64,000 bases of DNA from UBA668 sp041918155 (GTDB taxonomy: Bacteria; Actinomycetota; Acidimicrobiia; Acidimicrobiales; Ilumatobacteraceae), in contig JAYRWH010000017.1 of the NCBI GenBank assembly GCA_041918155.1, forward strand, positions 13,138 through 77,137, in the 5' to 3' direction. Position numbers and translations under genes: made by a program. Shown here piece after piece: positions 25,443 through 33,901 of this stretch; positions within the stretch are counted from its first letter, which is position 1; every line of letters begins with the position of its first letter. The notes under the pieces were generated by a model that had not been told where the DNA came from, ran no database searches, and saw only the letters and a list, made by a program, of their open reading frames with translations.

Positions 25443-27783
25443 GCTTGCACGTCTCGCTCGATTCGCGTACCGCCACCGGAAGCTGATGGTCTTCGGCATC
25501 TGGCTGCCGCTGCTCCTCGGCGTCAACACGTTGTCGTCCATGATCGGCACCGACTACCGGTCCGAGTTCGAGATGCCGAACAGCGAATCCAAGCGCGTGC
25601 AAGACGCGTTCTCCGCTTCCGGCAACGAGGAGGATGCGGGCTACGCCGCCCAGATCGTGTTCACCGCCTCCCAGGGGGCGAACGACCCCGAGGTCGTCAC
25701 CGCGATGACCGAGATGCTCGCCAACGTCGAGGCGCTCGACACGGTCAAGGTGATCAGCCCCTACTCGCCCGAGGGTGGCCAGCAGATCAGCACCGCCGAC
25801 TCGCCGGTGAACACGCTTGGCCAGGACGTGGCCTTCGCCCAGTTGACGGTGCGCCGGCTCGAGCAGGCCGACCTGGTCAAGCTCGCCGACCAGATCCGCG
25901 AGATCGGCGACAAGGTCCAGGTCGATGGACTGCAGATCGAGTACGGCGGTCAGGTGTTCCAGAAGGCAGAACTACCCGCGAGTGAGTTGCTCGGCCTGCT
26001 CGCGGCCATCGTGATCCTGCTGATCGCGTTCGGGTCGGTGATCGCCATGGGCCTCCCAGTCGGCACCGCCGTCGCCGGCCTCGGCGTGGGCATGGCCCTC
26101 GTCGGTCTGCTGTCGCACGGCCTCACGATCCCCGAGTTCGGGCCGCAGATGGCGGCGATGATCGGCCTCGGCGTGGGCATCGACTACGCCTTGTTCATCG
26201 TCAGCCGGTTCCGCGAGCACCTGGCGATGGGCGAAGATCCCGAGACCGCAATCGTCGCCTCCGTCGACTCGTCGGGTCGCGCCGTGGTATTCGCCGGCAT
26301 CACCGTGATCATCTCGCTGCTCGGCTTGCTGTTGATGGGCATCGCCTTCGTGAAGGGCCTCGCCATCTCCAGCGCGATGGGCGTGCTGGTGATGATGCTG
26401 GCGTCGATCACCCTGCTGCCCGCGCTGCTGGCGATGACGGGCACTCGTATCCACACCACCTCGAAGGCCGCGGCCACCGGCGTGGCGCTGTTCGTGGTCG
26501 GCGGCGTCACCGGCGTGGTGCTCGACAAGGTGCTGCTGTTCACCGGGCTCGGGCTGCTGTCCGGCGTGCTGCTGACCCTGGTCAGCCTGCTGCCGTTCGC
26601 CCACGCGCTGCGTGCCCCGATCCCGCACCGCGAGCAGAGGCCCTCGGAGCTGAGGTTCTGGTACCGCTGGAGCCGCTACATCCAGCACCGTCCGTGGCCG
26701 TTCTTCGCCGGTGGCGTGATCCTGCTCGTCACCCTCGCGGTGCCACTGTTCTCCATTCGGCTCGGGTTCGGCGATACCGGCAACCAGCCGAAGACCACCA
26801 CCGAGCGCCGCGCCTACGACCTCGTCGCCGAGGGCTTCGGCCCGGGCAGCAACGGCCCGCTGTACCTGGTGAGCACCGACCCGACGCTCACCGCCGAGGG
26901 CGCAGCCACGATCGACGCGGCGCTCGCCGCCGAGGCCAACATCGCCACCAGCACCCCCGGCATGGAAGTCGGGCCCGGTCTGTGGTCGTGGCGGGTGTAC
27001 CCCGAGACCGCGCCCCAGGACGTCGCTACCACCGAACTGGTGAACCGCTTGCGCGACCACACGCTGCCCGATTCCGGCTTCAAGGTCGACGTCGGTGGCT
27101 TCACCGCGGCGAGCATCGACATGTCGTCGTACTTCGCCGAGCGCCTGCCGTTTCTGATCGGCGCGGTGCTCGTGCTGAGCTTCCTACTGCTGATGGCGGT
27201 GTTCCGCAGTGTGCTCGTGCCGCTGAAAGCCGTCGTGATGAACCTGTTGTCCGTGGGCGCCGCGTACGGCGTGATCGTCGCCGTGTTCCAATGGGGCTGG
27301 GGCCTCAGCCTGCTCGGCATCGACCGCACGGGCCCGATCGAGTCGTGGGCACCGATGATGCTGTTCGCCATCGTGTTCGGATTGTCGATGGACTACGAGG
27401 TGTTCCTGCTGTCGCGCATGAAGGAGGAGTACGACCGCACCGGCGACAACGCCACCGCCGTGGCCGACGGCCTCGCCGTGACGGCCCGCGTGATCACCGC
27501 CGCGGCGATCATCATGGTCTGCGTGTTCAGCGCCTTCGTGCTCGGCGACGAGCGCTCGATCAAGCTGTTCGGCCTCGGCCTCGCCGTCGCCGTACTGGTG
27601 GATGCCACCGTCGTGCGCATGGTGCTCGTGCCCGCCACGATGGAACTGCTCGGTGCCCGCAACTGGTGGATCCCGAAGTGGCTCGACCGCCTCATCCCCC
27701 ACCTCAACGTGGAAGGCGCCCACCCCGCGGATGCTGCCGAGCGTGTGCTCGACGAGGTCGCCGCCGAGGCCTCGCCGAGTTGA
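25441..27783 (+). CDS. MMPL/RND-family transporter
   Basis: The 780-residue protein has two halves, each with one membrane helix, a large extracytoplasmic domain and five clustered helices, the twelve-helix MMPL design. Family motifs in the helices, such as GLGVGIDYALFIVSRFRE and FGLSMDYEVFLLSRMKEEY, carry the paired aspartate/tyrosine of the proton relay. AGGAGG sits six bases before the ATG at 25441. Actinobacterial homologues export lipids or drugs; the substrate is unknown. It is smaller than mycobacterial MmpL3 and lacks its long C-terminal tail. Confidence 0.9.
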   Translation: MLARLARFAYRHRKLMVFGIWLPLLLGVNTLSSMIGTDYRSEFEMPNSESKRVQDAFSASGNEEDAGYAAQIVFTASQGANDPEVVTAMTEMLANVEALDTVKVISPYSPEGGQQISTADSPVNTLGQDVAFAQLTVRRLEQADLVKLADQIREIGDKVQVDGLQIEYGGQVFQKAELPASELLGLLAAIVILLIAFGSVIAMGLPVGTAVAGLGVGMALVGLLSHGLTIPEFGPQMAAMIGLGVGIDYALFIVSRFREHLAMGEDPETAIVASVDSSGRAVVFAGITVIISLLGLLLMGIAFVKGLAISSAMGVLVMMLASITLLPALLAMTGTRIHTTSKAAATGVALFVVGGVTGVVLDKVLLFTGLGLLSGVLLTLVSLLPFAHALRAPIPHREQRPSELRFWYRWSRYIQHRPWPFFAGGVILLVTLAVPLFSIRLGFGDTGNQPKTTTERRAYDLVAEGFGPGSNGPLYLVSTDPTLTAEGAATIDAALAAEANIATSTPGMEVGPGLWSWRVYPETAPQDVATTELVNRLRDHTLPDSGFKVDVGGFTAASIDMSSYFAERLPFLIGAVLVLSFLLLMAVFRSVLVPLKAVVMNLLSVGAAYGVIVAVFQWGWGLSLLGIDRTGPIESWAPMMLFAIVFGLSMDYEVFLLSRMKEEYDRTGDNATAVADGLAVTARVITAAAIIMVCVFSAFVLGDERSIKLFGLGLAVAVLVDATVVRMVLVPATMELLGARNWWIPKWLDRLIPHLNVEGAHPADAAERVLDEVAAEASPS

Positions 27784-27839
27784 CCAACCGTCCGGTCTCC
27801 TTGACAAGTGCGGCCCCTGTCGTCTAGCCCATTGCCGCA

Positions 27840-30494
27840 ATGCCCAAACCCCTCGTCATCGTCGAATCGCCGGCAAAGGCCAAAACCATCGCCAAGTTCC
27901 TTGGCGATGCCTTCGACGTGCGCGCTTCGGTTGGCCACGTCGCCGACCTGCCGAGCAAGGGCCTGCAGATCGACGTCGACAACGGGTTCAAGCCCACGTA
28001 CGAGCTGACGATCCGCGGCAAGGACGTGATCAAAGACCTCAAGGTGTTGATGAAGAACGCCTCCGAGCTCTACCTCGCGACGGACGAAGACCGCGAGGGT
28101 GAGGCGATCAGCTGGCACCTGCTGGAGTACCTGAAGCCGAAGATCCCGGTGAAGCGGATGGTGTTCCACGAGATCACCAAGAGCGCGATCGACCAGGCGG
28201 TGAACCACCCGCGCGGCATCGACTACGGGCTGGTCGACGCGGCCGAGACGCGGCGCCTGCTCGACCGCCTCTACGGCTACGAGGTGTCGCCGGTGCTGTG
28301 GCGGCGCGTGAACCGCGGATTGTCCGCCGGCCGCGTGCAGAGCCCATCGGTGCGGCTCATCGTCGAGCGCGAGCGGGAACGCATCGCGTTCGTCTCCGCC
28401 GGCTACTGGGACATCGAGCTGCTCACCGGCACCTCGCCGTCGTTCACCGCCACGCTCGTCGCGCTCGACGGCACGAAGGTCGCCACCGGCAAAGACTTCA
28501 CCGCCGACGGTCAGCCGAAGAAGAACGTCGTGGTCGTCAGCGAGGATCGTGCCGTCGACCTCGCCGAGTCGCTGCGCGGCGAGAACGTCACCGTGCGCTC
28601 GGTGGAATCCAAGCCGTACCGCAGCAGCCCGAAGGCGCCGTTCATGACGAGCACCCTCCAGCAGGAGGGCGGACGCAAGCTGCGTCTCGGCGCCGCACAA
28701 GTGATGCGCATCGCGCAGGGGCTGTACGAGCGTGGCTACATCACGTACATGCGTACCGACAGCGTCTCGCTGAGCGACGAAGCACTCGGGGCAGTGCGCG
28801 CCGAGGTGAAGCGCGGGTACGGCGAGAAGTTCCTGTCACCTTCGCCGCGCCAGTTCGCGAACAAGGTGAAGAACGCGCAGGAGGCCCACGAGGCCATCCG
28901 CCCCACCGTCCCCCTGCGCAGCCCCGACGCCGTGGCCGGCGAGTTGAACGGGCAGGAACTGTCGCTGTACCGCATGATCTGGCAGCGCACGCTCGCTTCG
29001 CAGATGGCCGACGCGAACGGCACCACCGTCTCGGTGCGCCTCGCCGGCGACGCGGCCGGCACCGACTGCGAGTTCGCCGCCAGCGGCACCACGATCACGT
29101 TCCCCGGCTACCGCCAGGTGTACGTGGAGAGCACCGACGAGTCCGAGTCCGAGGACGAGCGCGAAGCCCTGCTGCCCCCGCTGGTCGAGGGCCAGTCGGT
29201 GCCCGTGGAGAGCCTCACGCCCAACGGCCACGCCACCACGCCGCCGGCCCGCTACACCGAGGCCTCGCTGGTGAAGAAGCTGGAGGAGCTGGGCATCGGC
29301 CGCCCCTCCACGTGGGCTTCGATCATCCAGACCGTGCAGGACCGCGGCTATGTGTGGAAGAAGGGCCAGGCGCTCGTTCCTACCTGGACCGCGTTCGCCG
29401 TGGTCGGCCTGCTGGAGAAGCACTTCGAAGGACTCGTCGACTACGCGTTCACGGCGCGCATCGAGGAAGACCTCGACTCGATCGCCCGCAACGAACGCCA
29501 GAAGCAGGACTGGCTGCAGCACTTCTACTTCGGCGACGAGGAGGACGGGCTGCCCGGCCTGAAGCGGCTGGTGGAGGAGAACCTCGACAGCATCGACGCG
29601 GCGGAGATCAACACCTTCCCGATCGGCCTCGACGCCGAGGGCCGCGAGATCGTGGTGAAGCCCGGCAAGTACGGCCCGTACGTGAAACGCGGCGACGACA
29701 CCGCGAGCGTGCCCGACGATCTCACCCCCGATGAGCTCACCGTGGAGGTGGCCACCAAGCTGCTCGCCGCGCCGAAGAGCGACGAGCCGATCGGCGAGCA
29801 CGACGGCTACCCGGTGTTCGCCAAGAACGGTCGCTACGGCCCCTACGTGCAGTGGGGTGCGCCCGACAACCTGCCGCCCGGGCTGGAGAAGCCGAAGATG
29901 GCCAGCCTGTTCAAGACGATGGTGTTCGAGCGGCTGTCGCTGGCCGAGGCGGTCGAGTTGCTACAGCTGCCGCGCACGATCGGTGTCGACCCGGCCGACG
30001 GTGAGGCGATCATCGCCAACAACGGTCGCTACGGCCCGTACGTGCAGAAGGGCAAGGACTTCCGCAACATCGCCGGCGAGGAGCAGTTGCTGACGATCAC
30101 GATCGCCGAGGCGCTCGCGATCTTCTCGCAACCCAAGGTGTTCCGCCGCGGCGGTGGCGCCAACCTCGCCGCCAAGGGCCCGCTGCGCGAGTTCGGCAAC
30201 GACCCGATCAGTGGCAAGCCGGTGGTGGCCAAGGACGGCAAGTTCGGCGTGTACGTCACCGACGGCGAGACCAACGCCTCGCTCTCCAAGGGCGATCGCC
30301 TCGAGGCGATGGAACCCGAGCGGGCCTACGAGCTACTCGCCGTGCGCCGCGAGGCGATCATCGAGAAGGGCGGCGCGCCGGCCAAACGCGCTACGGCCAC
30401 CAAGAAGGCCGCGGCGAAGAAAGCCGCCCCCGCGAAGAAGGCCGCGGCGAAAAAGTCGCCGGCCAAGAAGGCCGCCCCGCGCAAGAAGGCCTGA
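27840..30494 (+). CDS. topA: DNA topoisomerase I
   Basis: The 884-residue type IA topoisomerase begins with the Toprim domain (LVIVESPAKAKTI). The active-site tyrosine is in YITYMRTDSVSLS, about residue 300. Four to five C-terminal repeats of the K-x-G-x-Y-G-P-Y-V type are seen (KPGKYGPYVKRGD, KNGRYGPYVQWG, NNGRYGPYVQKG, KDGKFGVYVTDG). The end is a lysine/alanine/proline tail of about 35 residues, as in actinobacterial TopA, where the tail aids processive relaxation. It stands upstream of the tmk-holB region, as in other actinobacteria. Confidence 0.97.
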   Translation: MPKPLVIVESPAKAKTIAKFLGDAFDVRASVGHVADLPSKGLQIDVDNGFKPTYELTIRGKDVIKDLKVLMKNASELYLATDEDREGEAISWHLLEYLKPKIPVKRMVFHEITKSAIDQAVNHPRGIDYGLVDAAETRRLLDRLYGYEVSPVLWRRVNRGLSAGRVQSPSVRLIVERERERIAFVSAGYWDIELLTGTSPSFTATLVALDGTKVATGKDFTADGQPKKNVVVVSEDRAVDLAESLRGENVTVRSVESKPYRSSPKAPFMTSTLQQEGGRKLRLGAAQVMRIAQGLYERGYITYMRTDSVSLSDEALGAVRAEVKRGYGEKFLSPSPRQFANKVKNAQEAHEAIRPTVPLRSPDAVAGELNGQELSLYRMIWQRTLASQMADANGTTVSVRLAGDAAGTDCEFAASGTTITFPGYRQVYVESTDESESEDEREALLPPLVEGQSVPVESLTPNGHATTPPARYTEASLVKKLEELGIGRPSTWASIIQTVQDRGYVWKKGQALVPTWTAFAVVGLLEKHFEGLVDYAFTARIEEDLDSIARNERQKQDWLQHFYFGDEEDGLPGLKRLVEENLDSIDAAEINTFPIGLDAEGREIVVKPGKYGPYVKRGDDTASVPDDLTPDELTVEVATKLLAAPKSDEPIGEHDGYPVFAKNGRYGPYVQWGAPDNLPPGLEKPKMASLFKTMVFERLSLAEAVELLQLPRTIGVDPADGEAIIANNGRYGPYVQKGKDFRNIAGEEQLLTITIAEALAIFSQPKVFRRGGGANLAAKGPLREFGNDPISGKPVVAKDGKFGVYVTDGETNASLSKGDRLEAMEPERAYELLAVRREAIIEKGGAPAKRATATKKAAAKKAAPAKKAAAKKSPAKKAAPRKKA

Positions 30495-30517
30495 GCAGAG
30501 TCGCGCCTCCCCCGTGT

Positions 30518-30543
30518 ATGCAATCCAGTAGCATGAGTTGCAT
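30518..30543. promoter_or_regulatory. Inverted repeat over the antitoxin start, likely autoregulatory operator
   Basis: ATGCAA (30518-30523) and TTGCAT (30538-30543) form a dyad with 14 bases between the arms, and the match extends by one mismatch to eight pairs. The right arm covers the ATG of the antitoxin gene. Ribbon-helix-helix antitoxins with their toxins usually repress their own promoter through such sites. Confidence 0.5.
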
Positions 30544-30736
30544 GCATTCGACGAGCGTCAGGATCGACAGCGCGACCCACGGTGAGTTGAAGCGACTCGC
30601 AGCCGACTTGGGCACCACCGTCGGCGAAACCGTCGCTCTTGCTGTCCGCCGCTTTCGGCAGGATCAGATCGGCAGGCAACTGGCCACTCCGCTGACGACC
30701 ACCGAAGTCGAGTGGCTCGATGCTGAACTCGGGTGA
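30542..30736 (+). CDS. Antitoxin, ribbon-helix-helix, of a mazEF-like pair
   Basis: A protein of about 64 residues. STSVRIDSATHGELKRLA is the DNA-binding strand and first helix of a ribbon-helix-helix domain, and GTTVGETVALAVRRFR is the second helix. The tail, which would bind the toxin, ends ATPLTTTEVEWLDAELG. Three in-frame ATGs exist (30518, 30533, 30542). I prefer 30542 because the protein similarity begins there. The gene overlaps the toxin gene by 17 bases, the usual order of antitoxin before toxin. Confidence 0.82.
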   Translation: MHSTSVRIDSATHGELKRLAADLGTTVGETVALAVRRFRQDQIGRQLATPLTTTEVEWLDAELG

Positions 30737-31064
30737 CGTCATCTACGTCGACCTCGGCGCTCCGGCCGGGCGAGAAGCAGGGTTTCGCCATCCGGCAATA
30801 GTGATCACCGCGCAGGCCATCCTCGATTCGGCACCGTCCGTCGTGCACATAGTTCCCCTCACATCCACACTGCGAGGTTTCGCCACCGAAGTCGCGGTTG
30901 CGGCCAACAGCAGCACAGGCCTCGGTCATGTGTCGGCTGCGCAGTGTCAACACATGCGGGCAGTCTCGCCGACGCGACTCGGCGAACCAGTGGGCAACGC
31001 TGGCCCGGCCGTCCTCGCTCAGCTGCGCGAAATGCTCGCGGTGATCTTCGACCTGCCGCAATAG
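30720..31064 (+). CDS. MazF/PemK-type endoribonuclease toxin
   Basis: The 114-residue protein has the MazF fold: GDVIYVDLGAP...GFRHPAIVITAQ at the start, VVHIVPLTST in the core and the C-terminal LREMLAVIFDL helix. Members cleave mRNA at short sequences. It is read from ATG 30720 inside the end of the antitoxin gene. The pair lies between topA and an EamA transporter and interrupts the topA...tmk-holB neighbourhood seen in related genomes, so recent acquisition is possible. Confidence 0.88.
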   Translation: MLNSGDVIYVDLGAPAGREAGFRHPAIVITAQAILDSAPSVVHIVPLTSTLRGFATEVAVAANSSTGLGHVSAAQCQHMRAVSPTRLGEPVGNAGPAVLAQLREMLAVIFDLPQ

Positions 31065-31082
31065 ATCGCGTTCGCCGGCCCG

Positions 31083-31967
31083 CTATCCCAACAGGACGAC
31101 GGTGATCACGCCGGCGGCGACGAGCGCGCTGGCGACGTATTCGACACGGGCGTGGCGGTCGTGCAGCCACCAGCGCGACACGGCAAAGGTGAACAGCAAC
31201 TCCACCTGACCGACGGTGCGCACCTTCGCCGCGTTCTCCAGCGCGAGCGCGAGCGCCCACCCGGCCGAGCCGCACACACTCAGCACCCCGACGACGGCAC
31301 TCGACCGCCAGTGCACGAGGCCCAGGCGCACCTGCCCCGGCTCGCGCCACACGAGGTAGCCGCCGTGGATGATCGTCTGCATCGTGTTCATCACCGCCAA
31401 GGCGATGATCGCCTTCACCACCATCGGCCCGCCGGCGAGCGCCTTCGTGGCCGCACGGATGGAGATCGCGGCAAGGCCCAACAGCCCTCCGGCGGCCAGC
31501 CCGTACAGCGCGGCCGGCTGACGCACGGTGGCCCAGGTGAGGCGCTGCCCCTTGGTGGCCAGCACGACCACACCGGCCAGGCACACGCCGGCGCCGAGCC
31601 AGCCACCCCAGCGCAGCGGCTCGCCGAGCAGCACGAGCGAGAACAGGGCGACCTGCACGACCTCGGTCTTGGAGAACACCGTGCCGACCGCGTAGTCGCG
31701 CGCATCGAAGGCGCGGATCAGGCACACCGTGCCGAGGATCTGGGCGACGCCGCCCGCGAGGATCAGCGGCCAGAAGCGCACCGCCAGCGATGGCCACTCC
31801 ACACCCGAGAGCCAGGCGATGAGCACGGCCAGGCCGGCGATGGGCGCGCCGTAGACGTAGCGCACGAACCCCGCCCCACTCACCGACAGCAGGGAGCGCA
31901 GACGGTGCTGGAGCGCGGTCCGCGAGGTCTGGAACGCGGCGGCGAGCAGGGTGATCAGGACCCACAT
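31083..31967 (-). CDS. EamA-family (DMT) transporter
   Basis: The 294-residue membrane protein has ten predicted helices in two EamA halves, each of about 140 residues. Relatives are drug/metabolite exporters, including amino-acid, nucleotide-sugar and pyrimidine exporters, so no substrate can be given. The length is typical. It faces tmk divergently and converges with the mazF-like gene, 18 bases apart. Confidence 0.88.
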   Translation of the reverse strand: MWVLITLLAAAFQTSRTALQHRLRSLLSVSGAGFVRYVYGAPIAGLAVLIAWLSGVEWPSLAVRFWPLILAGGVAQILGTVCLIRAFDARDYAVGTVFSKTEVVQVALFSLVLLGEPLRWGGWLGAGVCLAGVVVLATKGQRLTWATVRQPAALYGLAAGGLLGLAAISIRAATKALAGGPMVVKAIIALAVMNTMQTIIHGGYLVWREPGQVRLGLVHWRSSAVVGVLSVCGSAGWALALALENAAKVRTVGQVELLFTFAVSRWWLHDRHARVEYVASALVAAGVITVVLLG

Positions 31968-32040
31968 ACGTTCTCACAATTCAGGATTCGATTCTCAGAC
32001 GCAGCCTAGCTAGCGCGGCTGGGTATGGTGCCACTTCGAT

Positions 32041-32649
32041 ATGTCGACCGGCCGGTACATCACCCTCGAGGGCGCCGAGGGGTGCGGGAAGAGCACCCAT
32101 GCGGCCCGCCTCGCCGATGCGCTCTCGGCGGTGCTCACCCGCGAGACCGGCGGCACCGCCGTCGGCCAGCGCATCCGGGCCATCCTGCACGACACGTCCG
32201 TCACCGACCTCTCCCACCGTGCTGAGGCGCTGCTGGCTGCGGCCGATCGGGCCCAGCACATCCACCAGGTGGTGGCGCCAGCGCTCGCCTCCGGCCGCCA
32301 TGTGGTCAGCGACCGCAGCGTGTACTCCACTCTCGCCTACCAGGGCTACGGCCGCGAGCTGCCGCTCAGCGAGGTGCGCCACATCAACGAGTGGGCGATG
32401 GGCGGGCTATGGCCCCAGCTCGTGCTACTGCTCGACGCGGCCCCCGAGGTGCTGGAGAAGCGCATGCGCGGCCGCCAGCTCGATCGCTTCGAGCAGGAGG
32501 GCGACGAGTTCCATTGTCGTGTGCGCGACGGTTTCCGCGAGCTCGCCGCGGCAGAGCCCGAACGGTGGGCGCTCATCGACGCGAGCCTGCCCCACGAGGA
32601 AGTCGCCGTGACCATTCGTGCCGCGGTGCGCGAGCGGCTGGGCATCTGA
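32041..32649 (+). CDS. tmk: Thymidylate kinase
   Basis: The 202-residue enzyme phosphorylates dTMP to dTDP. The P-loop is GAEGCGKSTHAARLA, the substrate motif is DRSVYSTLAYQG and the lid region is RMRGRQLDRFEQEGDEFH. The length is normal. The stop overlaps the start of the polymerase subunit gene in TGATG form, the widespread tmk-holB pairing that links dTTP supply and replication. Confidence 0.95.
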   Translation: MSTGRYITLEGAEGCGKSTHAARLADALSAVLTRETGGTAVGQRIRAILHDTSVTDLSHRAEALLAAADRAQHIHQVVAPALASGRHVVSDRSVYSTLAYQGYGRELPLSEVRHINEWAMGGLWPQLVLLLDAAPEVLEKRMRGRQLDRFEQEGDEFHCRVRDGFRELAAAEPERWALIDASLPHEEVAVTIRAAVRERLGI

Positions 32650-33707
32650 TGTTCGCCGAGTACGCCCGCTCGGTGTGGGACGGCGTGGTGGGGCAAACCC
32701 GAGCGGTCGACCAGCTCACCCGCGCCGCGGCCGCGCCGGTGCACGCCTACCTGTTCGTCGGCCCCGCGGGCTCCACCAAGCACGAGGCCGCTCGCGCGTT
32801 CGCCGCCCTACTGCTCACCGGCCACGACGACCCCGACGCTCGCGACGCACGCCTGGCCCTCGCCGGCGAGCACCCCGACGTGCGCGAGGTGGAGCGCTCC
32901 GGCGCCCGCATCTCCAAGGACCAGGTCAGCGAAATCATCCGCAACGCGTCGCTGGCGCCGATCGAGGGCGCGCGCAAGGTGATGCTGCTCCACGAGTTCC
33001 ATCTGCTCGAAGCCGAAGGCGCGGCCCGCCTGCTGAAGACGATCGAGGAACCCCCGCCGAGCGCGGTGTTCATCGTCCTCGCCGACCAGGTGCCGCCCGA
33101 GCTCGTCACCATTGCCTCGCGCTGCGTGCGCATCGACTTCGCGGCCGTCTCCGAAGCCGTCATCCGCGACCGCCTCGTGGCCGAGGGCGCGCCTCTTGAG
33201 TCGGCGGCACAAGCGGCCGCTGCGGCGGAGGGCAACCTCACCCGCGCCCGGGTGCTCGTGACCGACCCCGGCCTGTTCGCCCGTCGCCAGGCCTTCGCCG
33301 GCGTGCCTCGCCGCCTCGACGGCACCGGGGCCACGGTCATCGGGTTGTGCAACGAACTCAACGGGCTGATCGAAGCGGCCGGCAAACCGCTGGAGGCCCG
33401 CCAAGCCGCCGAGGCCGAGGCGCTCGAGGCGCGGGTGGCCGCGGCCGGCGAACGCGGCAGCGGGCGCAAGCAGCTCGAGGAGCGGCACAAGCGCGAACAA
33501 CGCCGCCACCGCACCGACGAGTTGCGTAGCGGCCTCAGTGTCATCGCCGGTGTGTATCGCGATGCGCTGGTGCAGGGCGTGCTCCCGCGACCCGAGGCCG
33601 CGGTACAGGCGGTGCACCGCATCCACCAGGCGCTCGAGGCGCTCGATCGCAACCCGAACGAGTCGCTGCTGCTCCAGTCGCTGCTGCTCGAACTGCCATC
33701 GCTGTAA
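32649..33707 (+). CDS. holB: DNA polymerase III subunit delta'
   Basis: The 352-residue AAA+ clamp-loader subunit has a degenerate P-loop (VGPAGSTKHEAA), as expected for delta', which does not hydrolyse ATP. The SRC motif (IASRCVRIDF) stimulates neighbouring subunits. A C-terminal helical collar domain follows. Usual zinc-binding cysteines are not evident between residues 50 and 80. It is coupled to tmk and followed by a tRNA gene. Confidence 0.93.
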   Translation: MFAEYARSVWDGVVGQTRAVDQLTRAAAAPVHAYLFVGPAGSTKHEAARAFAALLLTGHDDPDARDARLALAGEHPDVREVERSGARISKDQVSEIIRNASLAPIEGARKVMLLHEFHLLEAEGAARLLKTIEEPPPSAVFIVLADQVPPELVTIASRCVRIDFAAVSEAVIRDRLVAEGAPLESAAQAAAAAEGNLTRARVLVTDPGLFARRQAFAGVPRRLDGTGATVIGLCNELNGLIEAAGKPLEARQAAEAEALEARVAAAGERGSGRKQLEERHKREQRRHRTDELRSGLSVIAGVYRDALVQGVLPRPEAAVQAVHRIHQALEALDRNPNESLLLQSLLLELPSL

Positions 33708-33764
33708 GGCGTCCCAGTAACCAGGTGGGCGCTCCCCGGCCCGAGCGCTAGCATTTCGGGCTGC

Positions 33765-33837
33765 GCCCAGATAGCTCAGTCGGTAGAGCATTTCACTCGT
33801 AATGAAAAGGTCGAGGGTTCGATTCCCTCTCTGGGCT
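33765..33837 (+). tRNA. tRNA-Thr (anticodon CGU)
   Basis: The 73-nt cloverleaf has acceptor GCCCAGA/TCTGGGC with discriminator T, D loop AGTCGGTA, anticodon stem TTTCA/TGAAA around loop CTCGTAA, and T arm GAGGG-TTCGATT-CCCTC. Anticodon CGT reads ACG threonine codons. The 3' CCA is not encoded. It lies 57 bases after holB. Confidence 0.97.
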
Positions 33838-33901
33838 CTGTGTGATGTCACACCGGGGCCGACGCACGCTCGGGCTCCCAGGGCGAAGTAGCCTCGGCGT
33901 C

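Noticed and set aside
30385..30490. Repeated lysine/alanine codons, considered as a DNA repeat element
   Set aside because: They encode the normal basic tail of actinobacterial TopA.
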